Origin: Simiduia agarivorans SA1 = DSM 21679 | Lineage (GTDB): Bacteria; Pseudomonadota; Gammaproteobacteria; Pseudomonadales; Cellvibrionaceae | Assembly (NCBI RefSeq): GCF_000305785.2 | Contig: NC_018868.3 | Coordinates: 930,001-994,000, forward strand | Reading direction: 5' to 3' | Length of the DNA stretch: 64,000 nt | Shown: positions 46,101-54,776 of the stretch, piece by piece | How positions within the stretch are numbered: the first letter of the stretch is position 1 | Layout: the number at the start of each line of letters is the position of its first letter | The notes under the pieces: generated by a model | Databases searched by the model: none | What the model was told of the DNA's origin: nothing | What the model saw: the letters and a program-made list of their open reading frames with translations, nothing else | Made by a program: the position numbers and the translations under genes

Positions 46101-46717
46101 TGGCTTCTCATGTAGAATTTGAAACACCCGTCGGTGAATTCAATCGTTATTTCAAACCTGGCGGGATAGAACAACAATTTGTGAATAGCTACCTGTCCCA
46201 CTTTATCGATGTTCGCCGTTGGACCGTGAAAAGTCTTGAAGGCCAATCACTCAAAATTTCCAATAAAAGCCTGCGACAATTCAGGCAGGCCGATGATATT
46301 CGACGCGCCTATTTTTCTGGCGGCCCGAACGCGAGCATGCAATTCAAAATTGAGCCCACAAAGCTTGACTCAGGTGTTCGCTTATTTGCACTTGAGCTAG
46401 GCGAAAACCGGGTGAATTACTCCCATGGCCCACGCACACTCAAGCCCATGAAGTGGACAGGTGGCGAAGACATGCGGGTCAGGGTTATCTTTGAAGATCT
46501 CAATGAAACGGTGCACCGCAAGCACTACGAAGGCGACTGGTCGTGGCTTAGATTGCTGGATGACTCACATATCGATGAGACCGGCAACAAAAGCATTAAA
46601 CATATCGTGTTTGAGGAAAATGGGCGCCGTGCCGAATTTCGCCTGGTTGCCAACACTGGCGTCAATCCATTCGATCGTCAACTTCTGAAAAATTACGACT
46701 GCCCACAGTACCTGTGA
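43181..46717 (+). CDS. tssM: TssM (IcmF), T6SS inner-membrane channel component
   Basis: The 1,178-residue protein has two N-terminal transmembrane helices (about 12-33 and 48-68). A cytoplasmic NTPase-like domain has a complete Walker A GPPGAGKT at 136-143. A third helix lies at about 450-472, and a long periplasmic IcmF-related and C-terminal beta domain reaches the TssJ-binding end. The intact Walker A suggests nucleotide binding. It overlaps tagF by 4 bases, indicating translational coupling. Confidence 0.95.
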   Translation: MKRLADFFTHKWTLGILGLLALSCVVWFGADYIKFGEDNHTLSSTTRIAIIGVCWLIWIVWQIATLVLERRQNDALIASIQEEPESVSPDEERSREELETIAQRFREAMVTLKKARFKKGGRALSLYQLPWYIIIGPPGAGKTTALINSGLEFPLAKQSDQKPLAGVGGTRNCDWWFTNDAVLIDTAGRYTTQDSHRAIDNTAWRAFIDLLKRHRRRRPINGAILAISLQDLMVQTAEQRTHQAKTLRTRINELHQEFGIRFPIYLTFTKCDLVAGFAEFFSNLSQAEREQVWGVSFPYSTDADVDQAIAGFSGEFDLLIERLNQRVLWRVQQERNLDRRAVLQAFPARMEALSEVISEFVKQTFAGNRYDTQPLLRGVYFTSATQEGSPIDRMMASVSANFGLDRDMGKVQNNSGKSFFLHRLLKHIIFPESELVGVNKKIETSLLWGRRAAMAALTLATAGTLLLWSGSLAQNKIKMAEVSQATDAFQTLEPALRQATPDLETVAKAFEHLAHASSVYDQDDHPWLQNLGLYDPSVDHAADRLYSAKLREYFYPLLAKTLAAKVREDQYKDAELIDSLKLYLMLFDSERRDLAAIGEKTNKLWTEQLTGKATVLKALNTHLLKALQEPVPQDFVSDTRLVQQSRRQLARMPVAQRIFGRLESGNLGQTEVSITEALGLGSPEDLGLDSNSESARIPLLYTKASYKELDFTAESPLLDQLDQDRWIYGGNLASQDLTETDREQIIGQVKKRYMTRYADEWNKLLAAVQLTRLNSTHQAIDLLDQWADPISSPLLALIQITAENTELTPSLDLDINTGAAARIAGGRAATVASLGGQALGSLASRLPPTPVDLQFDEIHRLVKTADNRPAKIQDYLAALDELKEFLMEIDSAPDSNEAAFVAAKARFGNGGGGQIKQLRVKAQGAPEPLNLWINAIADQTWGLLLAKTKLHIDQIWHEQVFSSYRSNLQGRYPMASHVEFETPVGEFNRYFKPGGIEQQFVNSYLSHFIDVRRWTVKSLEGQSLKISNKSLRQFRQADDIRRAYFSGGPNASMQFKIEPTKLDSGVRLFALELGENRVNYSHGPRTLKPMKWTGGEDMRVRVIFEDLNETVHRKHYEGDWSWLRLLDDSHIDETGNKSIKHIVFEENGRRAEFRLVANTGVNPFDRQLLKNYDCPQYL

Positions 46718-47376
46718 AAAAATTAGCTTTTGGTTTATACGGGAAACTACCCGCGCACGGCGACTTCATTGAGCGCAACCTGCAGAGCCAGTTCATTCGT
46801 CACTGGGATGACTGGTTGCAGCGCGCGATCAGCGACAGCAGGGACCAACTCGGCGAAAACTGGTTGGACAACTACCTCACCAGCCCCATGTGGCGATTTT
46901 CCCTAGGCCAGGGCATTATCGATGCCAACAGCTGGATCGGTCTGCTGGTACCAAGCGTGGATTCTGTAGGTCGGTACTTTCCATTGACCATAGCAACAAC
47001 GGTCCCAGCTGATCAGGATCCATTTTCCCTGCTGATCAACAATGCCGTGGCGTTTGAAACGATTGAGCAAACGGCAATTGATGCACTGCAGCAGGGGCTG
47101 AGTGTTGACGAACTATGGGAACGCCTCGATAACGCCGTGCCACCGCTGTCCCCTGCGCCTTACACTTCGAGCTTTTTCGAACAGTCTCAACTGCTTGTGA
47201 GCAACCAGAACAGTCTACGGGCAGCAGCATCGGGTTTGCTTTATGGCCTGGCACGATGCAGCTTTTCCAGCACAAGCTATTGGTACGCAAGTACAGATGA
47301 AGTGACAGAATTTATTTCATCACGCCTTCCTGAAGGGGAATATTTTTCATCAATGCTAACCGGTCACTGGCGATAA
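46714..47376 (+). CDS. tagF: TagF, T6SS-associated regulator
   Basis: The 220-residue protein begins with the TagF signature FGLYGKLPAHGDFIERNL and includes the WLQRAISDSRDQLGENWLDNYL and PMWRFSLGQG blocks. In Pseudomonas and Agrobacterium TagF represses assembly independently of the kinase by interacting with Fha or the TssLM complex. Here it is not fused to a PppA phosphatase domain, unlike the Agrobacterium TagF-PppA protein. Confidence 0.92.
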   Translation: MKKLAFGLYGKLPAHGDFIERNLQSQFIRHWDDWLQRAISDSRDQLGENWLDNYLTSPMWRFSLGQGIIDANSWIGLLVPSVDSVGRYFPLTIATTVPADQDPFSLLINNAVAFETIEQTAIDALQQGLSVDELWERLDNAVPPLSPAPYTSSFFEQSQLLVSNQNSLRAAASGLLYGLARCSFSSTSYWYASTDEVTEFISSRLPEGEYFSSMLTGHWR

Positions 47377-47601
47377 ATGCGACGCACAGCACGCAAAAAT
47401 TCACGATGAGAACGAGTGTACCAACTCGGGTCGCGGGGCGCCTGAAAAATAGCCGCTTTTACTGAAAATACTTCTAAAGAATTAATACAGCGTGTAGTCT
47501 AGCGCCCTGCGATGGAGAGTCACCGCAACGGACAAAATTCCAACAAGGACGAATGGACACGCTGGAAAACTGACGCCAGCCATCTTCGAAGGAAACGATT
47601 T
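47377..47601. other. Gap between tagF and tssA
   Basis: These 225 bases lie between two T6SS gene blocks on the same strand. I saw no hairpin terminator and no clear promoter. An open frame in phase with tssA extends back to 47512, but it lacks family sequence and a good start, so I treat it as leader. Confidence 0.5.
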
Positions 47602-48843
47602 ATGTCTATGGAGCACGTAATAGATCTCGACAGTTTGCTCACGCCCATCAGTGAGAACGAGCCTCAAGGTTCAGATTTACGCGCAGATCGCTCGCCCAAC
47701 TCCCTTTACTATGCCATCAAAGACGCGCGTAACAACGCCCGCGCGGCTGAACGCTCAGCTATGTTTGATGAAGACGTAGATCTGATGTCCCCCTGGAAGC
47801 AGGTCGCTGACCTGGCCCCCGCAATTCTCCGCGAAACAAGTAAGGATCTGGAGGTAAGTTGCTGGTACACCGAGGCATTGATCCGCCTGCACGGTTTAAG
47901 CGGCCTGCGCGACGGCTTACAACTGATCAAAAAGCTGATCGAAGATCATTGGGAGGGCCTCTATCCGCAACCCGATGAGGATGGGATAGAAACTAAGGTC
48001 GCCCCCTTAACCGGCCTCAATGGCGATGGCGGTGAAGGCACGCTGCTCGCGCCACTCAGAAACATGCCGATTACACTGGAAGAAGCCGGAGGCGCTTTTT
48101 CACTGTGGCAATACCAGCAAGCGCGTGATGCGGATCGCATTGTGGATGAGGACGAAAAAGTCAGTCGTTTTGACAGCCTCGGTTATAGCCTGAAGAGTAT
48201 CAGCGATACCATCGCCGCCACCGCTGTGCCGCAAGCAGTCAGTGTGGTCGAAACTCTCGAAGAATGTCTTGACCTGTTCAAATCCTCACAGGCTTTACTG
48301 CGCAGCCACTGCGACCATGAGGCGCCGCCCAGCTCAAATATTTCCAACTTACTGGAAGAGCTTCTGCGCACGGCGCGATTCATCTACAAAGAAAAACTCG
48401 AAGCCGCACAGGTAGCACAGGAAGCGACCCAAAATGCTGCTGCAGAAAGCGAAAGTGCGGACGCAGCCGGCACAAGCGGATTACCCGTCACGGGCATTAG
48501 CGCCCCTTCCGGTGCCATCAGCGACCGTGAAGATGCTCTTAAGCGTCTGGAAACCGTTGCCGAGTACTTCCGACGTTATGAACCACACTCCCCCATTGGC
48601 CCTGGGCTTGAGCGGCTGGCAACATGGGGCCGTATGACCGTCGCGGAACTCATGATGGAGCTCCTGCCAGAAGATTCGGCCAAAGGTATTTTTTCTCAAC
48701 TCACCGGGGTCAAACTCGATGGGTCAGATACGGCAACTTATATCGCTCCGCCCAAAGCGGCTGCGCCCCAAGCTGCCAACCCACCCAGTCAGGCGGCACC
48801 TGCTGCCGAAGCTGAACAAAACGAAGCAAGTATGGGCTGGTAG
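47602..48843 (+). CDS. tssA: TssA, T6SS baseplate/cap protein (ImpA N-terminal domain)
   Basis: The 413-residue protein has the ImpA_N domain in its first ~160 residues (LLTPISENEPQGSDLR, KDLEVSCWYTEALIRLHGLSGLRDGL, WEGLYPQPDEDG, PLTGLNGDGGEGTLL). A variable middle is followed by a C-terminal region with the LKRLETVAEYFRRYEPHSP block of short TssA proteins. The tail is Ala/Pro-rich. TssA primes tail tube and sheath polymerisation at the baseplate. The ATG at 47602 follows GAAGGAAAC at proper distance; an upstream ATG at 47512 would add 30 residues without family similarity. Confidence 0.92.
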   Translation: MSMEHVIDLDSLLTPISENEPQGSDLRADRSPNSLYYAIKDARNNARAAERSAMFDEDVDLMSPWKQVADLAPAILRETSKDLEVSCWYTEALIRLHGLSGLRDGLQLIKKLIEDHWEGLYPQPDEDGIETKVAPLTGLNGDGGEGTLLAPLRNMPITLEEAGGAFSLWQYQQARDADRIVDEDEKVSRFDSLGYSLKSISDTIAATAVPQAVSVVETLEECLDLFKSSQALLRSHCDHEAPPSSNISNLLEELLRTARFIYKEKLEAAQVAQEATQNAAAESESADAAGTSGLPVTGISAPSGAISDREDALKRLETVAEYFRRYEPHSPIGPGLERLATWGRMTVAELMMELLPEDSAKGIFSQLTGVKLDGSDTATYIAPPKAAAPQAANPPSQAAPAAEAEQNEASMGW

Positions 48844-48891
48844 CCTGAATAACGTTTAACGCTCTCTATCTTCAGGAAAGGAGATCCAAGT

Positions 48892-49410
48892 ATGTCAGAA
48901 AGTATTCACAATAAACTGAAGCGTGTACGCAAGCCACGCGTTCATATCACCTACGACGTAGAGACCAATGGCGCAGAAGTCAAAAAAGAACTGCCTTTTG
49001 TAGTTGGTGTAATGGGCGACTACTCAGGAGACAACGCCGAGTCCCGCAAAGCGTTGAAAGACCGTAAGTTTGTTCAAATTGATCGCGACAACTTCAACGA
49101 AGCCATGGCCAAGGTCAACCCAAAGCTTGAACTCCAGGTGGAAAACACGCTGGCCGGCGATGGCAGCAAAATGGGCGTCAACCTGGACTTCAAAAGCATG
49201 GATAGCTTCAGCCCAGAAGCCATTGTCGACCAGGTGGAGCCTTTAAAACAGTTACTGGAGGCTCGCAATAAACTGCGGGACCTGCTGAGCAAAGCTGATC
49301 GATCCGAAGAGCTTGAAAAGGTGTTGGAAGAAATCCTTAAGAACGCCGATAACGTTACTGACATTTCCAAAGAGCTTGGCATTTCTGAAGAGGCCGAAAA
49401 GGGAGAGTAA
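48892..49410 (+). CDS. tssB: TssB (VipA), T6SS sheath small subunit
   Basis: The 172-residue protein carries the VipA signature: [48 protein letters not shown] and the C-terminal helices [17 protein letters not shown]. It forms the contractile sheath with TssC. Its ribosome-binding site AAAGGAGAT is the strongest in the operon, in line with the high copy number of sheath subunits. Confidence 0.96.
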   Translation: MSESIHNKLKRVRKPRVHITYDVETNGAEVKKELPFVVGVMGDYSGDNAESRKALKDRKFVQIDRDNFNEAMAKVNPKLELQVENTLAGDGSKMGVNLDFKSMDSFSPEAIVDQVEPLKQLLEARNKLRDLLSKADRSEELEKVLEEILKNADNVTDISKELGISEEAEKGE

Positions 49411-49412
49411 GA

Positions 49413-50900
49413 ATGAGCACTGAAGCCGTAGTTGAAAATGCAGCCGCTGAGGAAGCGGGCTCCGCCAGTTTGCTTGAGCAAGCACTCAGCCATACCAAAC
49501 AGACGTCTCGCGAAGAAGCGCAAGACCTGCTCTCAAACCTGACCAAGCAGGTCATGCAGGGCACCGTTACCTGGGATAAGAATCTCACTAAAACCATTAC
49601 CGCAGCCGTCTATGCCATCGACGTGGCCATGTCCAAACAGCTGTCCGCCATTCTGCACCAGGAAAAACTCCAAAAGCTGGAAGGTTCCTGGCGCGGCCTG
49701 AATCATCTTGTGATGAATAGCGAAACAGGCAAGACACTCAAAATTCGTATGCTTAACCTGTCAAAGCGCGAGCTGTTCCGCGATCTGGACAAGGCCGTTG
49801 AGTTTGATCAAAGCCAGATTTTCAAAAAGATGTACGAGGAAGAGTTCGGCACGGCTGGCGGTGAGCCCTATGGTGCCATGATCGGGGACTTTGAATTCAG
49901 CAATCACCCCGAAGACATCGAACTCCTGACCAAAATGTCCAATGTTGCAGCTGCCGGTTTCTGCCCATTCATTTCGGCCGCAGGCGCAGAGATGATGGGT
50001 TTTGACAGCTTCACCGAACTGTCCAAACCACGTGACCTGGGTGCGATCTTTGAGTCGGCTGAATACATCAAATGGCGCTCATTCCGCGACAGCGATGACT
50101 CGCGCTTTGTTACTCTGGTAATGCCGCGGGTATTATCCCGCCTGCCATATGGCGCTTCTACCAAGCCGGTGGAATCATTCAATTTTGAGGAGTTTGATCA
50201 GGATGCGTCAGGCATGTCCAAGGCTGCCGAGCACGATCAATACTGTTGGATGAATGCGGCCTACGTTATGGGAGCAACACTCACCAAAGCGTTTGCAGAA
50301 AACTCCTGGTGTACCGCTATTCGCGGTGCAGAAGGTGGCGGCAAGGTCGAAGGCCTGCCTACCCATCTGTTCAAAAGCGACGATGGCGATACAGATATCA
50401 AGTGTCCAACTGAAATTGGTATTACCGATCGCCGTGAAGCCGAGCTGTCTGCGCAAGGGTTCCTGCCACTGTGTCACTACAAAAACACTGACTACTCGGT
50501 TTTCTTCGGCGCACAGACCGCCCAGAAGCCAAAGAAATATGACAACCCTGATGCTACGGCCAATGCGTCCATTTCAGCACGCCTGCCCTACCTGATGGCC
50601 ACTTCCCGTATAGCCCATTACCTGAAAGTAATGGCACGGGACAAAGTTGGCTCATTCATGGAGGCAAGCGACTGCGAGCGTTGGCTCAACAAATGGATCG
50701 CGCAATATACAAACTCCAACCCTGAAGCTTCTGCCGAAATGAAAGCCAAATATCCATTGGCCGAGGCAAGAGTGGAGGTCAAAGAGATTCCTGGCCAGCC
50801 AGGCTCATACAGCGCTGTTGCCTACCTTAAACCATGGTTGCAAATGGAAGAGCTGACCACCTCCATGCGTATGGTAGCCAATATTCCAACGCCAAGCTAA
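49413..50900 (+). CDS. tssC: TssC (VipB), T6SS sheath large subunit
   Basis: The 495-residue protein matches the canonical sheath large subunit. It has the [20 protein letters not shown] block, [54 protein letters not shown] and the C-terminal [18 protein letters not shown]. The last part contributes to the handshake with TssB. It starts 2 bases after the tssB stop, with a GGAGAG site. A GC-rich hairpin separates it from the second tssC-like gene. Confidence 0.96.
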   Translation: MSTEAVVENAAAEEAGSASLLEQALSHTKQTSREEAQDLLSNLTKQVMQGTVTWDKNLTKTITAAVYAIDVAMSKQLSAILHQEKLQKLEGSWRGLNHLVMNSETGKTLKIRMLNLSKRELFRDLDKAVEFDQSQIFKKMYEEEFGTAGGEPYGAMIGDFEFSNHPEDIELLTKMSNVAAAGFCPFISAAGAEMMGFDSFTELSKPRDLGAIFESAEYIKWRSFRDSDDSRFVTLVMPRVLSRLPYGASTKPVESFNFEEFDQDASGMSKAAEHDQYCWMNAAYVMGATLTKAFAENSWCTAIRGAEGGGKVEGLPTHLFKSDDGDTDIKCPTEIGITDRREAELSAQGFLPLCHYKNTDYSVFFGAQTAQKPKKYDNPDATANASISARLPYLMATSRIAHYLKVMARDKVGSFMEASDCERWLNKWIAQYTNSNPEASAEMKAKYPLAEARVEVKEIPGQPGSYSAVAYLKPWLQMEELTTSMRMVANIPTPS

Positions 50901-50908
50901 AGCATTCA

Positions 50909-50930
50909 CCCCGGCGCACCTGCGCCGGGG
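50909..50930 (+). other. GC hairpin between tssC and tssC2
   Basis: CCCCGGCGCA pairs perfectly with TGCGCCGGGG with two bases between the arms. No T-run follows, so it is not a standard terminator. It may protect the upstream tssBC mRNA or reduce read-through into tssC2. Confidence 0.7.
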
Positions 50931-50963
50931 TTGCTTCACCACCCAGTTCCCAGGATTGGAACC

Positions 50964-52475
50964 TTGTCTGCACTTACCGACGCCATAGACGCCAGCAAAG
51001 GCCAGCTTGCCCGTAGGGACGACATTCGCATCGGCCTTCACCCTGACCAGCTGAGCAGGTTTCTGGCAACGGAAAACAGTCGTGACGCATTCACCCATTG
51101 GCTTGCAGTCTGCCCTCCCGGTTACCGTGGCGCACGTCTACGGAACTACCTCAATGCACAAATTGCCCAGATAGACGAATTGATTTGCGAGCAACTGAAC
51201 GCGATCATCCATCATGGACGCTTTCAGGCACTGGAGGCACGTTGGCTTGGCCTTTGGCAGCAAGTAGATGCCAGTGGGATAGCCGAGAACATCAAAATCA
51301 AGCTACTGGACGTGAGTTGGCGAGAATTGGTCAGGGATATAGAGCGCGCCCCTGACATTGATCAGTCAGCACTTTTTCATCTGGTGTACAACCTCGAATT
51401 TGGCACCCCGGGTGGAGAGCCATTTGGCGTGTTACTGGGTGACTACGAGGTTAGCCATAAACCAGATGCAGACCACCCTCACGACGACATTGCGACACTG
51501 CAGGGCATTAGTCGCACAGCGGCTGCCGCGTTCGCGCCATTTATATGCGGAGCGTCACCCAGGCTATTCGGACTTGATAGCTTTCAGGCTCTGGGCCAGG
51601 CAATCAACATCAGCTCAGTATTTGAACACAAAGAATACACCCGGTGGCACGCCATGCGTAGTCAGGATGACACCCGATTCATCGCGCTTGCCTTACCCAA
51701 GGTATTGATGCGAAGGCCATACAACAGAAAGTTCCAGTCTTTTCGCGGCATCCGGTTTCAGGAGTATCATCAGGCCCATAGCACCGACTACCTTTGGGGC
51801 AACGCCTGCTTTGCTATCGGAACCGTACTGATTCGGGAATTTGCGGAAGTGGGTTGGTTCTCGCACATCCGTGGAGTCGCCAGAGATTATCACGGTGGCG
51901 GACTGGTGAGTCGTTTTCCGTGCGAGACCTTTGCCACGGATACACATCCGGCAAGAGTCCGTATGAATACGCAGGTGCTGATAACGGATTTTCAGGAACG
52001 AGAGCTCACAGAACACGGGTTAATCAGCCTATGCCACTGTTACGACACACCCTATTCGGCTTTCAATGCCATGCCTTCACTTCAGGCACCAAAACGATTT
52101 AACCACAAATCGGCGGACGCCAATGCCAGAATAAGCGCGATGTTACAGCAAGTAATGTGTGCATCACGTTTTGCCCAATACATAAAGGTAATGATCCGTG
52201 ACAAGGTGGGCGCCTACATTAGAGCAGACGAGTGCGAACGCCTGTTACAGCAGTGGCTGGATCGCTATACCACCGGGCGTGATGATCTGTCGTGGGAAAT
52301 GCTTGCGCGTTATCCATTGCGGGAGGCGAGAGTCGAAGTACACGAAGAACCCGGCAATCCGGGCATTTACCAAAGCGTCATTCACCTAAAAACCCACTAC
52401 AACGTCGACCAACTGGTTTCCGAATTAAGACTGACTACATCTTTGTCAGCGGGATCTGTAGGTACAGTAAAGTAA
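50964..52475 (+). CDS. TssC-like second sheath subunit (TssC2, ImpD/TssC40 type)
   Basis: The ~503-residue paralogue of TssC keeps the core blocks in divergent form: HGRFQALEARWLGLW, ELVRDIERAPDIDQSALFHLV, EFGTPGGEPFGVLLGDYEV, AFAPFICGASPRLFGLDSFQAL, and EEPGNPGIYQSVIHLKTHY at the end. Similar paired genes are known as impC/impD in Rhizobium and tssC40/tssC41 in Agrobacterium. The role of the second copy is unclear. No ATG precedes the conserved region. I choose TTG at 50964, with AGGATTGGA upstream; another TTG at 50931 is possible. A weak start and the preceding hairpin both predict low expression relative to tssC. Confidence 0.88.
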   Translation: MSALTDAIDASKGQLARRDDIRIGLHPDQLSRFLATENSRDAFTHWLAVCPPGYRGARLRNYLNAQIAQIDELICEQLNAIIHHGRFQALEARWLGLWQQVDASGIAENIKIKLLDVSWRELVRDIERAPDIDQSALFHLVYNLEFGTPGGEPFGVLLGDYEVSHKPDADHPHDDIATLQGISRTAAAAFAPFICGASPRLFGLDSFQALGQAINISSVFEHKEYTRWHAMRSQDDTRFIALALPKVLMRRPYNRKFQSFRGIRFQEYHQAHSTDYLWGNACFAIGTVLIREFAEVGWFSHIRGVARDYHGGGLVSRFPCETFATDTHPARVRMNTQVLITDFQERELTEHGLISLCHCYDTPYSAFNAMPSLQAPKRFNHKSADANARISAMLQQVMCASRFAQYIKVMIRDKVGAYIRADECERLLQQWLDRYTTGRDDLSWEMLARYPLREARVEVHEEPGNPGIYQSVIHLKTHYNVDQLVSELRLTTSLSAGSVGTVK

Positions 52476-52476
52476 C

Positions 52477-52950
52477 ATGATGCAAAGTGCAGATAAAAAA
52501 TTACTGGTTCCGGTGCTTGATCGATTAATGGATCAGGCGAGCATCAACGCACAGCCGCACCAGCTATTGAAACAATTACGAGAAAGCGTCCGAAGGGATC
52601 TTGAAATACTGTTTAACACCCGATTCCGTTGCGTTTCACCACCGGACGGATGCAATCACCTTAAATCCAGTCTTGTTAATTTCGGACTCCCAGACCTTTC
52701 TACGATCAATCTTGCCGCACAAGAACAACGCAAACGTTTTTGCAGGGATATTGAAAAGGCGATACTCACCTTTGAACCCAGAATCAAGACCGTAAAGGTT
52801 CAATCCGATAGCAAGATTGACCCGGAAAACCCGTTTATTACTTTCCGAATTGAAGCTGTACTTCACACCAACCCGGCACCCGAGCTTATTATCTTCGATT
52901 CTGCCTTGGATTTAATAAAGCAAAGCGTTGATATTTCCGAGATTCAATGA
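52477..52950 (+). CDS. tssE: TssE, T6SS baseplate gp25-like protein
   Basis: The 157-residue protein has the gp25-like lysozyme-fold domain of TssE, without catalytic function. It includes LLKQLRESVRRDLEILFNTR early, GLPDLSTINL in the middle and NPFITFRIEAVLH at the end. It starts 1 base after the tssC2 stop and overlaps tssF by 4 bases (ATGA). No clear ribosome-binding site, so coupling to tssC2 translation is likely. Confidence 0.9.
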   Translation: MMQSADKKLLVPVLDRLMDQASINAQPHQLLKQLRESVRRDLEILFNTRFRCVSPPDGCNHLKSSLVNFGLPDLSTINLAAQEQRKRFCRDIEKAILTFEPRIKTVKVQSDSKIDPENPFITFRIEAVLHTNPAPELIIFDSALDLIKQSVDISEIQ

Positions 52951-54776
52951 TGAGTGACGAACTACTACTACAATATGAGAAAGAGCTGGCCTTTATAAAT
53001 CAAAGTGCTGGAGAGTTTGCCAGAAAACATCCTGCAGCTGCGTCTCGCCTTCAACTGTCATCTGATGCAGTGGATGACCCGCTGGTAGGAAAACTACTAT
53101 CAGGATTTGCCTACCTCAATGCCCGGGTACAACAAAAACTGAATGACGACTTTCCCGAATTAACAGATGCAATTCTGGATACGGTTTACCCTCACTATTT
53201 ACGACCGTTTCCCAGCGCCTGCATCGTCCAATTCGAACCATCGGCCCAACTGGATGAGTACATCCCGGTTAACCGTGGGTTGGCGATAGAATCTGAAAGT
53301 TTTCAGGGGCAGACATGTCAGTTTCAGACCACGGCAGACGCAGATCTGTTACCTGCCACCGTTACGCACGCAAGCCTTATGCCGAGGCCTTTTATTGCAC
53401 CAGGATCAAACGATATTGCCGGTGCAGGCGGCGTGTTAAAAATTTCACTCTCTACATTGTCAGAAAAAATATGCTTTTCCGATCTAGGCATCCATCGATT
53501 GCGGTTTTTCCTGAGAGGCCTGCCACAACATGTGAATCCGCTGTACGACATGCTATTTACCAAGACCTTAAGACTGGTATTAGCTAAAAGCGAAACTGAC
53601 CCCAACCCTGTATTCCTTCCGTCCACTGCACTCCGACCCGTGGGATTCAGCGAGCACGAGGCCTTAATCCCCTACCCGCAAAATGCGTTCGAAGGCTATA
53701 GAATACTCACCGAGTATTTCTGTTTTCCAGAAAAGTTCTTATTCATTGACATTGTGGAAATTAAGGAATATGTACGCAATTACAACAACGACCTGAATCT
53801 TTATATCTATTTTTCTGAATCAGACACTGAGCTTGAAAATCAGATCAACGCCAGCATGTTTTCGCTGGGTTGCACGCCCGCAATCAACCTGTTCAAACAA
53901 ACAGCAGACCCAATTCCCTTAAACCATACCGAGTATAACTATCGGATTGTCCCGGATGCACGCAGAGCTGACGGACTTGAAGTGTATAGCATTGATAAAG
54001 TTACAGCCACGAACAGCACCGGACAAAGTATCAGCTACAAGCCGTTTTATGGACTGAACCACGCAGACAGCGAGTCTCAAATTGCTTATTGGTTCACCCG
54101 CAGGGTGCCTGTGGTTGAAGGCGAACACCTCAATGAGCCCGCATCTGAAGTGGACATCAGTCTGGTGAACCTGAATTACTCGCCGTTTTCCATCACCGAC
54201 CACACTCTGGAGATTCAAACTACCAGCTCAAACCGGAACCTGCCAAAGAGATTACCAACAGGCGGAGGCCAACCCTATATGCAGGTGATCGAAGATAGCC
54301 TGCCTGCCGAGCGGATCAGCTGTGTAGTAACACCAACAGCAGCCATCCGCCCGCCTCAACGAGAAGCAGGATACTGGCGCCTGATCTCTCACCTTAACCT
54401 TAATTACCTTTCCCTGTCAGACGGCCAGGGTTCAACGGATGCTTTGAAAGAAATACTGCGATTGTATGACTTCAAAAACTCTTCATCGACACGCAAAATT
54501 ATTGAGTCTATCGCTCGGCTTAAAACCAACAGTATGACTGCGCCAATTCAGGTCGACGGCATGGTATCTATGTGTCGGGGCACCGCCGTGCACATAGAAT
54601 TTGACAAATTAATGCTGAACGGCGTTAGCGTACTCTTGCTTGCCAGTGTTTTAGAACACTTTCTTGGCCTTTATTGTTCCATTAATTCATTTACCCGTCT
54701 AAAAGCGAGTTTCACCGGGCATGACAAGGAGTTTAAGCGATGGCCACCCCGCGCCGGCGAAAAGACCTTGCTCTGA
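52947..54776 (+). CDS. tssF: TssF, T6SS baseplate wedge protein
   Basis: The 609-residue protein opens with the TssF motif LLQYEKELAFINQSAGEFARKHP and contains DDPLVGKLLSGFAYLNARVQQKL, DFPELTDAILDTVYPHYLRPFPS and the late GTAVHIEFDK and LASVLEHFLGLYCSINSFTRL blocks. It forms the TssF2-TssG wedge. The end overlaps tssG by 37 bases in a different frame. Confidence 0.95.
   Translation: MMSDELLLQYEKELAFINQSAGEFARKHPAAASRLQLSSDAVDDPLVGKLLSGFAYLNARVQQKLNDDFPELTDAILDTVYPHYLRPFPSACIVQFEPSAQLDEYIPVNRGLAIESESFQGQTCQFQTTADADLLPATVTHASLMPRPFIAPGSNDIAGAGGVLKISLSTLSEKICFSDLGIHRLRFFLRGLPQHVNPLYDMLFTKTLRLVLAKSETDPNPVFLPSTALRPVGFSEHEALIPYPQNAFEGYRILTEYFCFPEKFLFIDIVEIKEYVRNYNNDLNLYIYFSESDTELENQINASMFSLGCTPAINLFKQTADPIPLNHTEYNYRIVPDARRADGLEVYSIDKVTATNSTGQSISYKPFYGLNHADSESQIAYWFTRRVPVVEGEHLNEPASEVDISLVNLNYSPFSITDHTLEIQTTSSNRNLPKRLPTGGGQPYMQVIEDSLPAERISCVVTPTAAIRPPQREAGYWRLISHLNLNYLSLSDGQGSTDALKEILRLYDFKNSSSTRKIIESIARLKTNSMTAPIQVDGMVSMCRGTAVHIEFDKLMLNGVSVLLLASVLEHFLGLYCSINSFTRLKASFTGHDKEFKRWPPRAGEKTLL

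Noticed and set aside
50909-50930. Rho-independent terminator between tssC and tssC2
   Set aside because: The stem is strong but the following bases (TTGCTTCACC) contain no T-run, so I call it a hairpin only.
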